Shown here in pieces: positions 62,663 through 64,000 of a DNA stretch of 64,000 nt. How positions within the stretch are numbered: position 1 is the stretch's first letter; every line of letters begins with the position of its first letter. The DNA is from JALOLG01 sp963776935 (GTDB taxonomy: Bacteria > Actinomycetota > Acidimicrobiia > Acidimicrobiales > Ilumatobacteraceae). The notes under the pieces were generated by a model that was given only the letters and a program-made list of their open reading frames with translations, was not told the origin of the DNA and did not search any database. The stretch spans positions 1,550,001 to 1,614,000 of the forward strand of contig CAVZOP010000002.1 in NCBI GenBank assembly GCA_963776935.1, read 5' to 3'. The position numbers and the translations under genes were made by a program.

Positions 62663-63532
62663 ATGACGACGTTCACGACTCGGTACCGCACCACGACGGT
62701 GCGCGGGCACGAGATCTTCTACCGGACCGCCGGCGACCCGGCGAATCCGACCGTGGTGCTGCTCCACGGCTTCCCGGCCAGCTCGTTCATGTACCGAGAG
62801 CTGATCGCCGAGTTGTCCGACTCGTACCACCTGATCGCCCCCGACCACCTCGGGTTCGGGCGCTCGGCCACACCATCCGTGCAGGAGTTCGAGTACACGT
62901 TCGACGCCCTGACCGCCATCACGAGCGAGCTGCTCGACCAGCTCGGCCTGGACCGGTTCGCGCTGTACATGCAGGACTACGGCGCCCCGATCGGGTTCCG
63001 GATCGCCAGCCAGCAGCCGGCCCGGATCACCGCCTTGATCAGCCAGAACGGCAACGCCTACCTGGATGGCATCACGCCGTTCTGGGAGCCGCTGCTCGCC
63101 TTCGCGGCGGACGGCGTGACGAACGCCGAGCCGGTGCGGGCCAGCCTCGAACCGGCCGGGCCGCACTGGGCATACACGCACGGCGTGCCGACCGACCGGC
63201 TGGACCGGGTGTCGCCGGACAACTGGACGATCGACCAGGCCGGGCTCGACCGGCCCGGCAACAAGGAGATCCAGCTCGCGCTGTTCCGCGACTACCGGTT
63301 CAACCTCGAGTTGTATCCGAAGTTCCAGGAGTACTTCCGCACCCACCAGCCTCCGACGCTCGCGGTGTGGGGCGCGCACGACGAGATCTTCGGCCCGGAC
63401 GGTGCGCGGGCGTTCGCCCGGGACCTGCCCGACGCCGAGATCCACCTGCTGGACGCCGGGCACTTCGCGCTCGAGTCCAGCGGCGAGGAGATCACCAACC
63501 TGGTCCGCTCGTTCCTGCGCCGGGTGCTGTGA
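62663..63532 (+). CDS. Alpha/beta hydrolase (epoxide hydrolase/dehalogenase-like)
   Basis: A 289-residue hydrolase, start ATG 62663 after ACAGGAG. It has VVLLHGFPASSFMYRELIAE (oxyanion HGFP), LIAPDHLGFGRS, LYMQDYGAPIGFRIASQQPA with nucleophile Asp in the QDYGAP elbow, and LLDAGHFALESSGEEITNLV with the catalytic His. Asp as nucleophile suggests epoxide hydrolase or dehalogenase chemistry. It is controlled by the divergent TetR and overlaps the MFS gene (GTGA), so efflux and hydrolysis of one compound is plausible. Confidence 0.9.
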   Translation: MTTFTTRYRTTTVRGHEIFYRTAGDPANPTVVLLHGFPASSFMYRELIAELSDSYHLIAPDHLGFGRSATPSVQEFEYTFDALTAITSELLDQLGLDRFALYMQDYGAPIGFRIASQQPARITALISQNGNAYLDGITPFWEPLLAFAADGVTNAEPVRASLEPAGPHWAYTHGVPTDRLDRVSPDNWTIDQAGLDRPGNKEIQLALFRDYRFNLELYPKFQEYFRTHQPPTLAVWGAHDEIFGPDGARAFARDLPDAEIHLLDAGHFALESSGEEITNLVRSFLRRVL

Positions 63533-64000
63533 CGGCGGGCGCGCCGGCACCGGTCGCGGCGACCCCGGACGCGTCTGCGTCCGGGTCGCCGGGGCGCGTC
63601 ACTTCGCGAGCGCTGCCGCGTCCGTTGGTCGCGCTGTTCGCGGTCGCGTGCGGGCTGGCGGTCGCGAATGTCTATTACGCACATCCGGTCCTGGACGCGA
63701 TCGCTGCGAGCTTCGGCATCAGCCAGGCGACCGTCGGCATCGTCGTGACCGTGACGCAGATCGGCTACGGCATCGGCCTCGTGTTGTTGGTACCGCTCGG
63801 CGACGTGCTCGACCGCCGGCGGTTGATCGTCACCCAGCTCGTGCTATCGACCGTGGCTCTGGTCGTCGTCGGCACTGCGCCTTCGACGATCGTGCTCCTC
63901 GCCGGCATGGTCATGGTCGGTGTGCTCGCGGTTGTCACCCAGGTGCTCGTGGCGTTCGCCGCGACCGTCGCCGGCGAGCACGAGCGCGGTGCCGTCGTCG
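63529..64000 (+). CDS. MFS transporter, N-terminal part (runs off the window)
   Basis: A frame open from GTG 63529 to the window end, at least 157 residues. After a Pro/Ala-rich start come helices PLVALFAVACGLAVANVYYA, GISQATVGIVVTVTQIGYGI, GLVLLVPLGDVLDRRRLIVT and VLSTVALVVVGTAPSTIVLL. GDVLDRRRLI is the loop 2-3 motif of major facilitator proteins, and NVYYAHPVLDAI the typical first-helix end. The start overlaps the hydrolase stop (GTGA). It is likely an exporter for the TetR-regulated compound. Its 3' end is not seen. Confidence 0.85.
   Translation, partial: MTAGAPAPVAATPDASASGSPGRVTSRALPRPLVALFAVACGLAVANVYYAHPVLDAIAASFGISQATVGIVVTVTQIGYGIGLVLLVPLGDVLDRRRLIVTQLVLSTVALVVVGTAPSTIVLLAGMVMVGVLAVVTQVLVAFAATVAGEHERGAVV
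63558..63590. other. Strong hairpin inside start of MFS gene
   Basis: A 14-base stem with one bulged C: GGCGACCCCGGACGC at 63558-63572 pairs with GCGTCCGGGTCGCC at 63577-63590 around the loop GTCT. It lies 26 bases after the hydrolase stop and within the first codons of the MFS frame. No T tract follows. It may be a partial terminator or translational attenuator. Confidence 0.45.

Overview
The window is high-GC, densely packed bacterial DNA with frequent GTG starts, short ATGA or GTGA overlaps between genes, many small transcriptional regulators, ECF sigma factors, a mycothiol-type enzyme domain and an actinobacterial NiFe-hydrogenase cluster. This fits an actinobacterium, possibly an Acidimicrobiia or Ilumatobacter-like organism. 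The taxonomic call is inference from gene content and family recall; nothing was searched. No rRNA, tRNA, CRISPR array, insertion sequence or prophage was recognised.

Layout. Positions 1-12,180 hold scattered metabolic and regulatory genes: a frameshifted luciferase-like monooxygenase, frameshifted secreted proteins, a lone Hcp-like protein, a PPOX flavoprotein, an alpha/beta hydrolase with an FAD oxidoreductase, a Cys-rich HTH regulator divergent from a DoxX protein, a MerR regulator divergent from a methyltransferase, two small proteins ending in a strong terminator, and a STAS protein.

Positions 12,201-27,764 form the centrepiece. About 17 tightly packed minus-strand genes encode a NiFe hydrogenase resembling group 1h/5 (the actinobacterial high-affinity type), namely hhyS and hhyL. 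They are followed by an Nfu-like protein, DUF5947-like and DUF6084-like proteins, a multiply frameshifted accessory gene, a maturation protease, two tandem mini membrane proteins, a YceI protein, HypA, HypC, HypD, HypF, a SIS-HypC fusion, a SIS protein and HypE. Divergent from hhyS lies a PadR-type DNA-binding domain fused to a YceI lipid-binding domain, then a small membrane-anchored protein. No HypB is present.

Positions 27,777-46,964 carry a PAS-only protein, an SPFH/NfeD pair, a cupin, an NlpC/P60 protein, a YihY/BrkB membrane protein, a TldD/PmbA pair, a ROK protein, a beta-helix secreted protein, and a plus-strand run of DUF4097, adenylate cyclase, GNAT and a LigD-type polymerase domain. 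Positions 46,983-64,000 carry an ECF42-like sigma/YciI pair, several divergent regulator-target pairs (TetR/VOC, LysR/flavin reductase-NTF2-tautomerase, TetR/hydrolase-MFS), an aminotransferase, and two ECF sigma factors around an anti-sigma/mycothiol-enzyme fusion.

At least eight otherwise recognisable genes are split between reading frames by small indels. This may reflect uncorrected assembly errors, real decay, or both, and it limits confidence in those loci.
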